The position numbers and the translations under genes are program-made. Shown here piece after piece: positions 45,152-53,375 of a stretch of DNA of 64,000 nucleotides. Source of the DNA: an uncultured Dehalococcoidia bacterium. Lineage in GTDB: Bacteria > Chloroflexota > Dehalococcoidia > Lucifugimonadales > UBA3495. The notes beneath the pieces are model-generated. The model saw only the letters and a program-made list of their open reading frames with translations. It did no database searches and was not told the DNA's origin. Where the stretch lies: assembly GCA_958296445.1 (NCBI GenBank), contig OY282565.1, forward strand, positions 62,001-126,000. Reading direction: 5' to 3'. Numbering within the stretch: position 1 is the first letter of the stretch; each line of letters opens with the position of its first letter.

Positions 45152-46081
45152 ATGACTACTAGGCAGATTCCTACGGAGGAGCAGGTTATACAATGGATGG
45201 ATACCCTGAGCAATTGGGGGCGGTGGGGTGATGATGACCAGCTTGGCACGCTGAACCTGATTACCGACGCCAAGCGGGCGCAGGCCGCCGCGCTGGTTAA
45301 GGAGGGCATCAGCGTCACTTGCTCGCGGCTTATCGTGCCGGAGATTGCGCCGGATGTGACGTCCATTCCGCCGTTGCATTATATGATTCGGGCGGGGGAC
45401 AGTTGCCCGGACGAGGGGCCGGGGGGGACGTCCGACTTTATCGGGCTGTCGTTCCACGGGCTGACCATCACCCACTTGGACAGCCTTTGCCATCAGGTCT
45501 GGAACGGCAGGATGTATAACGGGCGGCCGGCGTCGGAGGTTAATTCCGAAAGCAAGGCCAACAGTCTGGATATAGACAAGGCCCAGAACGGCATTGTGAC
45601 TCGCGGCGTGTTGCTGGACATTACCAAAGTGAAGGGCAAGCCGTGGCTGGAGTCGGGCGAGGGCGTCTTTACTGAAGATTTGGAGGCCGCGGAGCAGGCG
45701 CAGGGCGTGTGGGTGGAGGAGGGCGACGCGCTGATGCTGCGCTTGGGGTGGTACAAGCGGCGGCTGGAGCTGGGGCCGCCGGCGGCGGGAAGGCCGGGAC
45801 TGCACGCGGAAACGCTGCCCTGGCTGAAGGAGCGGGGCGTGGCTTTGGTGGGCGGGGACGCATCGCAGGACGCCGAACCTAGCGGCTATCCCGGCATCGG
45901 GCTGCCGGTGCATAAGGTGGGCATCGTGGGGATGGGGCTGTGGCTGATTGACGCGGGGAACTGCGAGGAGCTGGCGGCGGTCTGCGAGCGGCTGGGGCGC
46001 TGGGAGTTTATGTTCAATGTGGCTCCGTTGCGTTTCAAGAACGCTACAGGGTCGCCGGTGAACCCGCTGGCGATTTTCTAG
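45152..46081 (+). CDS. Cyclase-family metal hydrolase (second copy)
   Basis: A 309-residue paralogue of the 8,784 gene. The metal motif SFHGLTITHLDSLCH gives H102, H108, D110 and H114; the N-terminal NWGRWGDDDQLGTLN and C-terminal TGSPVNPLAIF are shared. Likely amide or lactone hydrolase. GGGAGG precedes the ATG at 45152. Followed after 18 bp by the PBECR-like gene, which has lower GC. Confidence 0.87.
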   Translation: MTTRQIPTEEQVIQWMDTLSNWGRWGDDDQLGTLNLITDAKRAQAAALVKEGISVTCSRLIVPEIAPDVTSIPPLHYMIRAGDSCPDEGPGGTSDFIGLSFHGLTITHLDSLCHQVWNGRMYNGRPASEVNSESKANSLDIDKAQNGIVTRGVLLDITKVKGKPWLESGEGVFTEDLEAAEQAQGVWVEEGDALMLRLGWYKRRLELGPPAAGRPGLHAETLPWLKERGVALVGGDASQDAEPSGYPGIGLPVHKVGIVGMGLWLIDAGNCEELAAVCERLGRWEFMFNVAPLRFKNATGSPVNPLAIF

Positions 46082-46099
46082 GGCGATAGCCGGGCTGCG

Positions 46100-46408
46100 A
46101 TGTTGCAAGACCTGTTTGGCCGCCGGATTCAGCTTACCGATGAGGGATGGTCACATATTATCGGGGAGCATCCGTATATGGTAGACTTCCAAGGGGAAGT
46201 TGGAGAAACGCTGCGAGATCCCGAACAAATCCGGCGGTCGGCCAGAGACCCTGATAGATGCAGTCTTTACTATAGATGGTATTCCGGTACTGTCGTTGGA
46301 GACAAATGGGTGTGTGTGGTAATTAAGGTCTTGCCCGGGGAAGCCTTTGTTCAGACTGCATACGCCACTGGCAAAATCAAGCGAGGTGAATTGTTGTGGC
46401 CGACCTGA
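46100..46408 (+). CDS. PBECR-like (barnase/EndoU/colicin/RelE-type) putative toxin
   Basis: A 102-residue protein of the pattern DLFGRRIQLTDEGWSHIIGEHP at the N-terminus, with an alternating strand core (KWVCVVIKVL) and the ending QTAYATGKIKRGELLWP. This matches short proteins predicted to share the barnase-EndoU-ColicinE5/D-RelE RNase fold. It overlaps the next gene by 13 bp, so the two are translated together in a toxin-antitoxin-like arrangement. Composition is more AT-rich than neighbours, indicating recent acquisition. Confidence 0.6.
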   Translation: MLQDLFGRRIQLTDEGWSHIIGEHPYMVDFQGEVGETLRDPEQIRRSARDPDRCSLYYRWYSGTVVGDKWVCVVIKVLPGEAFVQTAYATGKIKRGELLWPT

Positions 46409-46971
46409 AAAAAGCTATGGAGATCGTTGACATAAATCTCCTTGAGCAAGGGCGGGTTAGCGTTTGGTACGATAATACCGGGTATTTATGCGAAGCGATT
46501 TGGGTTAGGGGGCTAACCTATTTTACCGGCTGCGAACACGAAGAAGTGTTGCCGATGGTGGATATGGAAGAAAATCTTTGCGGATTTATGATTCACGATG
46601 TCGAATGGATTAGCGACGGAGTGAACGGATATGTCGCCGTCAACCTGAAATCGGATCTGCCCCAGAAGACAACCGGGAGCGATATTAACGGACAACCGGG
46701 AAATTCTATGCTAGGCGCATTTCGGCATAACTCCATCGAACAAGGGATAATCAGAATTTGCTTCGACCGGGATGCGCATTATTGCGAAGTCGTTTGGGGC
46801 GATGGCGGCATCAGCTTCGCGTCGACCGAAAACGAATTTATACTGGCTTTAGTGGATAAGGACGGCGTTCTCTGCGGATTCAGAATCGTAAATACGCATT
46901 GGCTGGCAGAAAACCCCAAGGGTTTCGTGAGTGCCGAACTGAAAACCCGAATGGCGGTAAATGCGGGGTGA
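46396..46971 (+). CDS. Tandem DUF2283-like protein, putative antitoxin
   Basis: A 191-residue protein with two similar halves. Each has a strand pattern GRVSVWYDNTGYLCEAIW or GIIRICFDRDAHYCEVVW and a LVDKDGVLCGFRI-type segment (second: residues 155-167; first: MVDMEENLCGFMI). This resembles DUF2283, a domain often paired with short toxins. The start is GTG at 46396, inside the end of the toxin-like gene. Role as antitoxin is inferred from the arrangement. Confidence 0.5.
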   Translation: MADLKKAMEIVDINLLEQGRVSVWYDNTGYLCEAIWVRGLTYFTGCEHEEVLPMVDMEENLCGFMIHDVEWISDGVNGYVAVNLKSDLPQKTTGSDINGQPGNSMLGAFRHNSIEQGIIRICFDRDAHYCEVVWGDGGISFASTENEFILALVDKDGVLCGFRIVNTHWLAENPKGFVSAELKTRMAVNAG

Positions 46972-47058
46972 ACCGTTGTATGCGCCTTGCTGATTAAGCG
47001 CCGTTCTAAAGAAAGCGGGAATCCGTATTTTCGTAACCTTAAACAGGAGATAACCCCA

Positions 47059-47934
47059 ATGACTATGCAAAGCGACACATTGCAGGGCAGAATCGCTATT
47101 GTTACCGGGGCGGGCAGCCCTATTGGGATGGGGCGCTCGATTACTACTGCGCTGGTGCGGGCCGGGGCGCGGGTGGCGATGCTGGATATTAACGAGGACT
47201 GGCTGGAGCAGTCGGCCAACGATATGCGCGAAATCGGGGGGGATGACGCCGTGCTGCCTATTGTGGCGGACGTTACCAGCCCGGAGTCGGCGGATGGGGC
47301 CGTCCGCCGGGTTATTGGCGAGCTGGGCGGGCTGCATATTCTGGTCAATAACGCCGGGATTAACGCCCGCACCGGCGGGTTCGGGGCCGGGGCCGCGGGG
47401 AGCCAGAACGATTTTTGGGGCATAGCGCCCGAGGCCTGGCTGCGGGTGATTGATGTCAACTTGAGCGGGCCGTTTTTGATGTCTCACGCGGTGGCTCCGT
47501 ATCTGGTGGAGCAGGGCCACGGGCGCATTATCGGAGTGACCACCAGTATGGACACGATGTGGCGCAAGGGCGGCGCGCCTTACGGGCCGTCGAAGGCGGG
47601 GCATGAGGCACTGGTGGCGATTATGGCGCAGGATTTGGAAGGCACGGGGGTTACGGCCAATGTGCTGACGCCGGGCGGGGCCACGGCGACGAATATGGTG
47701 CAGCCGCCGGAGGGGGCGACCGCCGACGCGCTGATACAGCCGGAGGTGATGCAGTCGCCGGTGGTCTGGATTGCGTCGGACGAGGCGGCGCACTGGAACG
47801 GGCGGCGCATTATAGCGTATCACTGGGACGATGGGCTGCCGCTGGAGGAGCGGCTGGAAAGGTGCAGTGCTCCGGCGGCGTGGCCGCAGTTGGGGTTGCA
47901 GGCGGTGCATCCTGATTGGTTTGGGCGGGCGTAG
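47059..47934 (+). CDS. Short-chain dehydrogenase/reductase
   Basis: A 291-residue SDR. Cofactor loop TGAGSPIGMG near residue 17, LVNNAGIN, the active-site Ser in GVTTSMD, and YGPSK (Y-x3-K). No clear acidic/basic cofactor choice, but MLDINEDWLE suggests NAD (Asp at the end of strand 2). The C-terminal extension past residue 245 (HWDDGLPLEERLERCSAPAAW) is longer than usual. AGGAGA precedes the ATG. Followed by a strong hairpin terminator. Confidence 0.9.
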   Translation: MTMQSDTLQGRIAIVTGAGSPIGMGRSITTALVRAGARVAMLDINEDWLEQSANDMREIGGDDAVLPIVADVTSPESADGAVRRVIGELGGLHILVNNAGINARTGGFGAGAAGSQNDFWGIAPEAWLRVIDVNLSGPFLMSHAVAPYLVEQGHGRIIGVTTSMDTMWRKGGAPYGPSKAGHEALVAIMAQDLEGTGVTANVLTPGGATATNMVQPPEGATADALIQPEVMQSPVVWIASDEAAHWNGRRIIAYHWDDGLPLEERLERCSAPAAWPQLGLQAVHPDWFGRA

Positions 47935-47951
47935 GGGCGTGGGGGATAACG

Positions 47952-48004
47952 GCTGGGAGCGCGAGGGACGGTGGGTTTTTCCTGCCGTCCCTTGCGCTCC
48001 CAGC
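47952..48004 (+). terminator. 20-bp-stem hairpin after the SDR gene
   Basis: GCTGGGAGCGCGAGGGACGG (47,952-47,971) pairs with CCGTCCCTTGCGCTCCCAGC (47,985-48,004) with a single G-U pair; loop 13 bases containing TTTTT. Long perfect stem, no downstream T-run, so it may act as a terminator or RNA-stability element. Confidence 0.65.
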
Positions 48005-48075
48005 TGATATGATTTATATTCATCCTTAATCCTGATTTGCATCCGTTAGCATCATTTGGGCAAGAGGTTATGGGG

Positions 48076-48336
48076 ATGTTATTTTCGGCTAATGGTAAAA
48101 GTAGCATACATAACATCGTTGGCGTTCAGGTTCCGGTGTGTTACTACTGCGGGAAAGGGCTGGATTTCGAGTTCGACTATTCCTGCATAACCTGTGGTCT
48201 CATAACTTGCGACGCCCACAATGAGGTTTGTTCGGAAGAATATGATGAGCATTACGAGGAAAAGGGGTGTGATTTGGTTACTTGCTTTGTGTGTTTCGAA
48301 GCGCATACGAATGCGCATCATTCCGACATTATCTAG
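48076..48336 (+). CDS. Small Cys-rich, probable zinc-binding protein
   Basis: An 86-residue protein with CYYCGKG, CITCGLITCDAH and CDLVTCFVCFEAH: four pairs of Cys/His in CxxC or CxxH spacing, enough for two zinc sites (B-box or RING-like). Function unknown. AGAGG lies eight bases before the ATG at 48076; an alternative ATG at 48070 is closer. Only 27 bp ahead of the winged-helix gene, so possibly a member of that module. Lower GC than neighbours. Confidence 0.6.
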   Translation: MLFSANGKSSIHNIVGVQVPVCYYCGKGLDFEFDYSCITCGLITCDAHNEVCSEEYDEHYEEKGCDLVTCFVCFEAHTNAHHSDII

Positions 48337-48363
48337 CATTGTCGTACCACAAAGAGGCGGTAA

Positions 48364-48870
48364 ATGAACACTGATACAACGGCCTATGCGATGGCGCAAG
48401 AAGGTCTGCAACAAATCGAGGAAGCGATATTCAAGTTACTGGCAGCCAACCCTCAAGGTCTGCGAAATGCTCAGATTGCAGACTTGCTTGGGTTGCATTC
48501 AGATTTCCGAGGACGTCAAAGGGACTATCTGACTTACTCAGTTTTGGGTGGTCTACTCGCCAAAGGGAAAGCTGTCCGAAGCGACGAAACCAAACTTTTT
48601 ACCAATGCACCAATGAAGAAAGAAGACATTGACGTGGCAACTATAGGGAAGGCTATGTATGCGGAAATTCGAGAGGAATTGGAAAAAACTCAAAAAGGGA
48701 AAATGGTCGTCATTGACGTTTTAAGTGGAGACTATGAGATTGGCGATGATGACTTGGAAGCCACAATGCGATTGATTGAGCGTCATTCTGACGCACTCAC
48801 TTGGGGTGAGCTTATCGGTTATCCGGCTCCTTACCGTATGGGAGTACGGATCCAATTTGGGGGCGCATGA
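48364..48870 (+). CDS. Winged-helix protein preceding a retropepsin-like protease
   Basis: A 168-residue protein. The N-terminal half (residues 15-80) reads as a winged helix: EEAIFKLLAANPQGLRNAQI, ADLLGLHSDFRGRQRDYL, LLAKGKAVRSDE. The C-terminal half has GKMVVIDVLSGDYEIGDDDL and ALTWGELIGYPAPYRMG, a segment I have seen upstream of clan AA proteases. Stop and next start overlap as ATGA. Might be a DNA-binding regulator or antitoxin for the protease. Confidence 0.6.
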   Translation: MNTDTTAYAMAQEGLQQIEEAIFKLLAANPQGLRNAQIADLLGLHSDFRGRQRDYLTYSVLGGLLAKGKAVRSDETKLFTNAPMKKEDIDVATIGKAMYAEIREELEKTQKGKMVVIDVLSGDYEIGDDDLEATMRLIERHSDALTWGELIGYPAPYRMGVRIQFGGA

Positions 48871-49268
48871 TCAAGGGGCGAGTAGAGGTATCAGGAACCG
48901 AAAGCGGTATTGTCTACCTGGAACCACGGATTGCTGTCAGTGTTGCAGGCCGTGACACAAATTTTTGGACGGGAACGGCTGTTATAGATACGGGATTCAA
49001 TGGTTGGTTGACTCTCCCTGAAAGCATCATACAGGAGCTTGGTTTAACTTACTATGGACGACGGCCTGCCGTTCAAGCCAGCGGTGAAGCTCAATTGTTT
49101 CTCATTTACGGGGCTATGGTGTCTTGGGATGGAGAACACCGGGCAGTGTTGGTTCATCAAGCAGAAGGCACTCCTCTGGTAGGAATGGGTTTGCTGAAAG
49201 GCAGCCGTCTTATTATGGACACTCGCGAAGGCGGCGATGTAATAATCGAAGCTATCCCCGGCCAGTAA
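48867..49268 (+). CDS. Clan AA (retropepsin-like) aspartic protease
   Basis: A 133-residue single-domain aspartic protease: AVIDTGFNGWLTLPESI carries the D-T-G active site (Asp near residue 39), a flap region follows (YYGRRPAVQASGEAQLFL), and LVGMGLLKGSRLIMD closes the domain. Functional form would be a dimer, as in retropepsins. The start ATG at 48867 overlaps the upstream stop by four bases, showing translational coupling. Substrate unknown; cleavage of its coupled partner is possible. Confidence 0.78.
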   Translation: MIKGRVEVSGTESGIVYLEPRIAVSVAGRDTNFWTGTAVIDTGFNGWLTLPESIIQELGLTYYGRRPAVQASGEAQLFLIYGAMVSWDGEHRAVLVHQAEGTPLVGMGLLKGSRLIMDTREGGDVIIEAIPGQ

Positions 49269-49349
49269 GCTAACTGAAATATCCTGTATTAGGCATAATG
49301 ACCGTAGCAGGGGCAAAGTCGGCGTCGAAAATTTGTTGCGAGCTTTCGT

Positions 49350-49970
49350 TTATTCCACTGGACGCCTCGACAAGTCCGGGGGGGTGGCGTGGCGGGGGGC
49401 GGCTATGGGCTGGCCGGGGGCGGGCGGTTCTAGGAAGGTTACGCTGTTGTAGAAGTCGTCTAGGGCTATGAACGTTCCGTGTTCTTGGGCCCATTCGCGC
49501 ATCCGGCGGTTGCAGCTGTGGCGCCAGGACAGGACTTCGATGCGCCATCCGCGGCGGCGCATACGCTCTAGGTCGGCGTGGAAGCCTACGCCGTCGTCGA
49601 AGCCGCTGCCGTCGCCGGTTAGCAGGACGGCGATTCCGGGGTCGACGTTGTAGTCGAATGCGTCGCGCATCATAGCAATTTGCAACGCTTGGTCTACGCC
49701 TTGTTCCCGGCCTTGTATCGCGCCGCGTTCCAGTAAGTGAACTGTGGCTCCCTCGTTTTCCAGACGGTTCCATACGTGCCGGAGTTCCGGGGGGATGGAG
49801 CCGACGGCGACGGCGTGTTCAATCTCCCGTCCGGCGTGGGCCAGCTCCAGCAGGTTGCGGAAGTGCAACCGCACCCGGTATCGGACAGCATCGCCCTCTT
49901 GCTCGGCGGCAACTTGTTGCGTACTTATGTAGATATTGGAGTTGTCCCAGTAGATGAACACTTTTTCCAT
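49350..49970 (-). CDS. NYN-domain (PIN-like) protein (second copy)
   Basis: A 206-residue paralogue of the 1,168 gene: FIYWDNSNIYIST, VLLTGDGSGFDDGVGFH, LERMRRRGWRIEVLSWRHSC and IALDDFYNSVTFLEPP. Same acidic residues and same C-terminal Pro-rich end. Predicted RNase. It lies beside the winged-helix/protease pair, convergent with it. Confidence 0.82.
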   Translation of the reverse strand: MEKVFIYWDNSNIYISTQQVAAEQEGDAVRYRVRLHFRNLLELAHAGREIEHAVAVGSIPPELRHVWNRLENEGATVHLLERGAIQGREQGVDQALQIAMMRDAFDYNVDPGIAVLLTGDGSGFDDGVGFHADLERMRRRGWRIEVLSWRHSCNRRMREWAQEHGTFIALDDFYNSVTFLEPPAPGQPIAAPRHATPPDLSRRPVE

Positions 49971-50062
49971 AGCTGATTGCCTGCCGTCTGAGCGTGATTT
50001 TCCTATCGGTTAAATAAATCTTAACCCAAACGGCGGGCAGGGGCAACCGCTAATTTGCCCCG

Positions 50063-51610
50063 CTACTTTCCGGCTTTGATGAATTCGGCTATGCGCTCGC
50101 CGATCATCATTGTGGTTACGTTGGTGTTGGCTCGGATGCAGTCGGGCATTATGGAGGCGTCGGCTATTCGTAGGGATTGTAGGCCGTGGACTTTGCCGTG
50201 TTGGGTTACTACGGCCATTGGGTCGTCGGGGGGGCCCATTTTGCAGGTGCAGGATATGTGCTGGGAGGTGGTTACTTCGCGGTGGAGGTATTGGTCGAGG
50301 GCGTCGTCGGTGGCTAGTTCGGCGTCGGTGGGTTCGATGCGTTCTTGGATGATGTCCTTGAAGGCGTCGCTTTCGCCTAGCTTGACGCAGAGTCGGACGG
50401 TTTCGCGGAGGCGTTCTAGGTCGAAGGGGTCTTGGAGGTAGCGGTAGTCTAGGAAGGGCTGGTCGGCGGGGTCGGCGGAGTTTAGGCGGAGTTCGCCGGC
50501 GCCGGCGGCGAGCTGGATGCCGCTGGTTAGGCGGATGCCTACGGGTTCCATGCGGTTGCCGCCCCGGTTGATGCGCTCGGTGGCGAAAGACTGCATGGAC
50601 ATTTTCATATCGTTTCGCAGGGGGGAGCCGTCGGCGGTGTAGCGGAGGGTGACCTGCATCCGGGGGGACATACCGTCGAGCGGGATTTCGGGTTTGGTGC
50701 GCCAGGTGACCCAGACCAGGGGGTGGTCGCGGAGGTTTTGGCCTACGCCGGGGAGGTCGGCGATTACGGGGATGCCGAACTCTTGGAGGTGGGCGGCGGG
50801 GCCTACGCCGGAGAGGAGCAGGATGTGGGGGGAGCCGATGGCGCCGGAGCTGAGGATGATTTCGTTGCCTTCGACGGTGAAGGTTTCGTTGCCGCTTTCC
50901 ACTTGGGCGCCGATGGCGCGGTTGCCGTCGAACAGGATGCGTTGCACGTGGCAGTTGGCGCGGATGGTGAGGTTGAGGCGGTGGCGGGTCTGGTCGAGAT
51001 AGCCTAGGGCGGTGCTCATGCGGACGCCGCCGGGGTTGTTGAAGGGGGTGGGGCCGACGCCGGTGGAGTCGGGGTTGTTGTGGTCGGGGCTGTCGGGGAA
51101 GCCGGCTTCGCGGCAGGCTTGATAGAAGGCGGTCTGGGCCGGGTGCCAGGTTTCGGGCTTGAATCGGTGGCAGACGATGGGGCCGTCGGTGCCGTGGAAG
51201 TCGTCGGAGAAGTCGGTGTCGGTTTCCAGCTTGCGGAAGTAGGGCAGGCAGTCGGTATAGCCCCATTCGCTGTTGCCGGCCTCGGCCCAAGAGTCGTAGT
51301 CCTCGGGGACGCCGCGCAGGAACACTTGGCCGTTGATGGCGCTGGAGCCGCCGGTGACTTTGCCGCGGGGAACCATCATCGGCGGGGCGGTTTCGGTGGC
51401 TTTGCCGGTGAATTGCCAGTTGTGGTCGCTGACCATAATGTCTATTTCGGTGGAGTAGCCGAATTTGACTTCCTCGGGCAGCCGCTCGAAGTCGGGGTAG
51501 TCGGGGCCGGCTTCGAGGAGCAGCACCGACACGGACGGATCTTCGGTCAGGCGCGTGGCGATGATGGAGCCGGCGGAACCGGCGCCGATTACGATGTAGT
51601 CGTATTTCAT
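50063..51610 (-). CDS. GMC-family oxidoreductase
   Basis: A 515-residue FAD enzyme of the glucose-methanol-choline family: YIVIGAGSAGSIIATRL at residues 5-21, LLLEAGPDYPDF, VPRGKVTGGSSAINGQVFLR, ILSSGAIGSPHILLLSGVGP, and the C-terminal TSQHISCTCKMGP and DASIMPDCIRANTN active-site segments (His plus Asn). Oxidises primary or secondary alcohols. The start at 51610 is supported by AAAGGAG and the Rossmann position. Paralogue at 57,549. Confidence 0.92.
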   Translation of the reverse strand: MKYDYIVIGAGSAGSIIATRLTEDPSVSVLLLEAGPDYPDFERLPEEVKFGYSTEIDIMVSDHNWQFTGKATETAPPMMVPRGKVTGGSSAINGQVFLRGVPEDYDSWAEAGNSEWGYTDCLPYFRKLETDTDFSDDFHGTDGPIVCHRFKPETWHPAQTAFYQACREAGFPDSPDHNNPDSTGVGPTPFNNPGGVRMSTALGYLDQTRHRLNLTIRANCHVQRILFDGNRAIGAQVESGNETFTVEGNEIILSSGAIGSPHILLLSGVGPAAHLQEFGIPVIADLPGVGQNLRDHPLVWVTWRTKPEIPLDGMSPRMQVTLRYTADGSPLRNDMKMSMQSFATERINRGGNRMEPVGIRLTSGIQLAAGAGELRLNSADPADQPFLDYRYLQDPFDLERLRETVRLCVKLGESDAFKDIIQERIEPTDAELATDDALDQYLHREVTTSQHISCTCKMGPPDDPMAVVTQHGKVHGLQSLRIADASIMPDCIRANTNVTTMMIGERIAEFIKAGK

Positions 51611-51624
51611 TCTGCGTCTCCTTT

Positions 51625-51687
51625 GGGGATTAAACGCAGGGGCGCAAGGGCGCAATGGGGATTTTTGCGGCCTTGCGCCATTGCGTT
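51625..51687. repeat. Hairpin element, GGGGCGCAAGGGCGCAA variant
   Basis: AAACGCAGGGGCGCAAGGGCGCAA-like left arm and GCGGCCTTGCGCCATTGCGTT-like right arm around ATGGGGATTTT. Same layout as the CGCAGAG elements but with different, still pairing, arms. Located between the GMC gene and the glutaredoxin-DinB gene. Confidence 0.7.
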
Positions 51688-52453
51688 AGATCAGGGCGTC
51701 GGGGGTTTGGATGCCGTCTAGGTCGGCATCGGTGGCCGGGTGGTCGAGGGTCATTGCGAGGTCGGTGGTCATATAGTGGTAGACCTGCTTTAGGTGGTGG
51801 GCGCTGTGGCTTAGGACGATGTTGAGCAGCTCGACTACGGTTACTTCGCCGCCGTAGTGGGCGGGGACGATGCGGTCGAAGGCGGCGGTGTTGCCGCTGG
51901 CTAGGAAGGCGATGATGTCGTCGCGGACTTGCAGGCCGTATTCGGCGATTTGCGGGGCGGTGGTTACGCCTTTCAGCCGCTCGTCTTGGGCGGCCATATC
52001 GTCCCAGCTCATGCTGCCGACTTCGTGGGACAGGTAGGCGATTTCGGGGAAGGCCAGGATATGCACTACGGTGTCGCGCAGGCTCCAGGGGCGCCAGGGG
52101 ACGATGGCGTCCAATTGTGCTTGGGTGAACTGGTTGCCGGCCCGCACGGCGGCGCTGAGAACCGCGCCGTACTTTTCCGACAGCCAGGCGGTTTTGCCGG
52201 ACAGGTCAATGGAGACGTCGAGGCGGAGGGCGGGTATCAGTTTTTTGGGGTAGTAGCCGATGATGACTTCGGTGTCGTCAATGATGGTTACGGGCAGGGA
52301 TTTGATGCCGCGGCTGCGGAGGTGCTCGACGGCGGCGGGTTCGGAGAGCAGATCGTGGTGCTGGTATTCGATGCCGTTGGATTTGAGGAACTCTTCCAGA
52401 GTCCGGCAACTGAATCAACCAGGCTGGGTGTAGACTTGGACGTTCATTGCCAT
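51686..52453 (-). CDS. Probable selenoprotein: glutaredoxin (UxxC) fused to DinB-like domain
   Basis: Reading the TGA at 52,415-52,417 as selenocysteine gives a 255-residue protein. It opens with NVQVYTQPG, then U13-F-S-C16, then RTLEEFLKSNGIEY, i.e. a glutaredoxin-like beta strand, UxxC active site and helix. The cis-Pro strand SLPVTIIDD and the GYYPKKL end follow (residues about 50-72). The second domain (about 95-240) is DinB-like, with SHSAHHLKQVYHYM metal-site histidines. Start at 52453 has AGGAGG eight bases upstream. If TGA is a stop, only 12 residues remain ahead of an orphan frame lacking a good start. A SECIS-like hairpin lies right after the TGA. Likely a thiol-dependent redox enzyme with a mycothiol- or bacillithiol-type partner domain. 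Confidence 0.85.
52387..52404 (-). promoter_or_regulatory. Candidate bacterial SECIS hairpin
   Basis: In the mRNA, GGACUC pairs with GAG(U)UCC, one U bulged, around the loop UGGAA. The loop begins 16 bases after the UGA, and has a G at its second position, in line with bacterial SECIS rules (loop 16-37 bases downstream, G among the first two loop bases). Confidence 0.6.
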
Positions 52454-52593
52454 ACTGCTTGCCTCCTGAGGGGAGTGTTGGGGGTATCGTACCACGCGGG
52501 GGGCGGGATGGGCAGGGGAGGGCGGGGGGGCGGGGGGGTGTCTTTCGGCTATAATTGGGCCAAGTATCCGGCGATTGCCGGGCGGGAGGGGGT

Positions 52594-53295
52594 ATGACTG
52601 CTAGACCGGCGATGCAACCACCGGGGGGCGGGCGGCACGGCCATATCGAACCATTGCCCAACCCGCCGGTAAAATCCGGCGCGTTGCGGGTGATGCCGCA
52701 GATCTACCGGGCTTATCTGGTGCTTGACTGTTATTTTAGGCACTGGCCCGACGTTCTGGTCAATGGGCGCGGTTATCTTTGCTTCAATCCAAGCGGCTGC
52801 TCCGACCTTAGCGTGCCCGATTGCGTAGTTGCTTTTGGCGTTGACCCTGTCGCCATCACGGAACGCAATGGGTATGTGATTGATGAGGTGGGCAAGCCGC
52901 CGGAGTTTGTGCTGGAGGTGGCTTCGGAAAGCACCGGGGAGTTGGATTACAGGGTTAAGCCGGGCATATATGCGGGTTTCGTGGTGGCGGAATACTGGCG
53001 GTTTGACCGCACCGGGGGCGGTATGCACGATGCGCCGCTGGGCGGCGGCCGGCTGGTGGATGGGGCGTATCAGGCCATTGAGTTGACTACTGGGGAGGAT
53101 GGGGTGATTTGGGGGCGCAGCGAGGTCTTGGGGCTGGATTTGTGCTGGGATAGGGGGCGGCTGCGCTTTTATGACCCGGTTGCCGGGGGGTATCTGCCCG
53201 ATTTGGCGGAGGCTATGGAGCAGCGGGACGCCGCCGAGGCGCGGGCCGAGGCTGCTGAGGCCGAGCTGCGGCTGCTGCGGGGGGATGGGCAATAG
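52594..53295 (+). CDS. Uma2-family protein (dispersed copy 6)
   Basis: A 233-residue Uma2 protein from a second subfamily: SVPDCVVAFGVD (PD site), PEFVLEVASESTGE (E site), YWRFDRTGG and LGLDLCWDRGRLRFYDP. The tail is a short Ala/Glu coiled coil (AAEARAEAAEAELRLLRG). The start ATG at 52594 follows GGGAGG. It is the same subfamily as the 55,647 gene but distinct from the five-copy array. It lies divergent from the selenoprotein gene. Confidence 0.87.
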   Translation: MTARPAMQPPGGGRHGHIEPLPNPPVKSGALRVMPQIYRAYLVLDCYFRHWPDVLVNGRGYLCFNPSGCSDLSVPDCVVAFGVDPVAITERNGYVIDEVGKPPEFVLEVASESTGELDYRVKPGIYAGFVVAEYWRFDRTGGGMHDAPLGGGRLVDGAYQAIELTTGEDGVIWGRSEVLGLDLCWDRGRLRFYDPVAGGYLPDLAEAMEQRDAAEARAEAAEAELRLLRGDGQ

Positions 53296-53375
53296 TTGGT
53301 GACGCTTGGCCCTTGCGGGTGATGGGGAATGGGGCTAAGGTGGGTTGGTTACGCGGATGGAGGGGAAGCCTGGGT

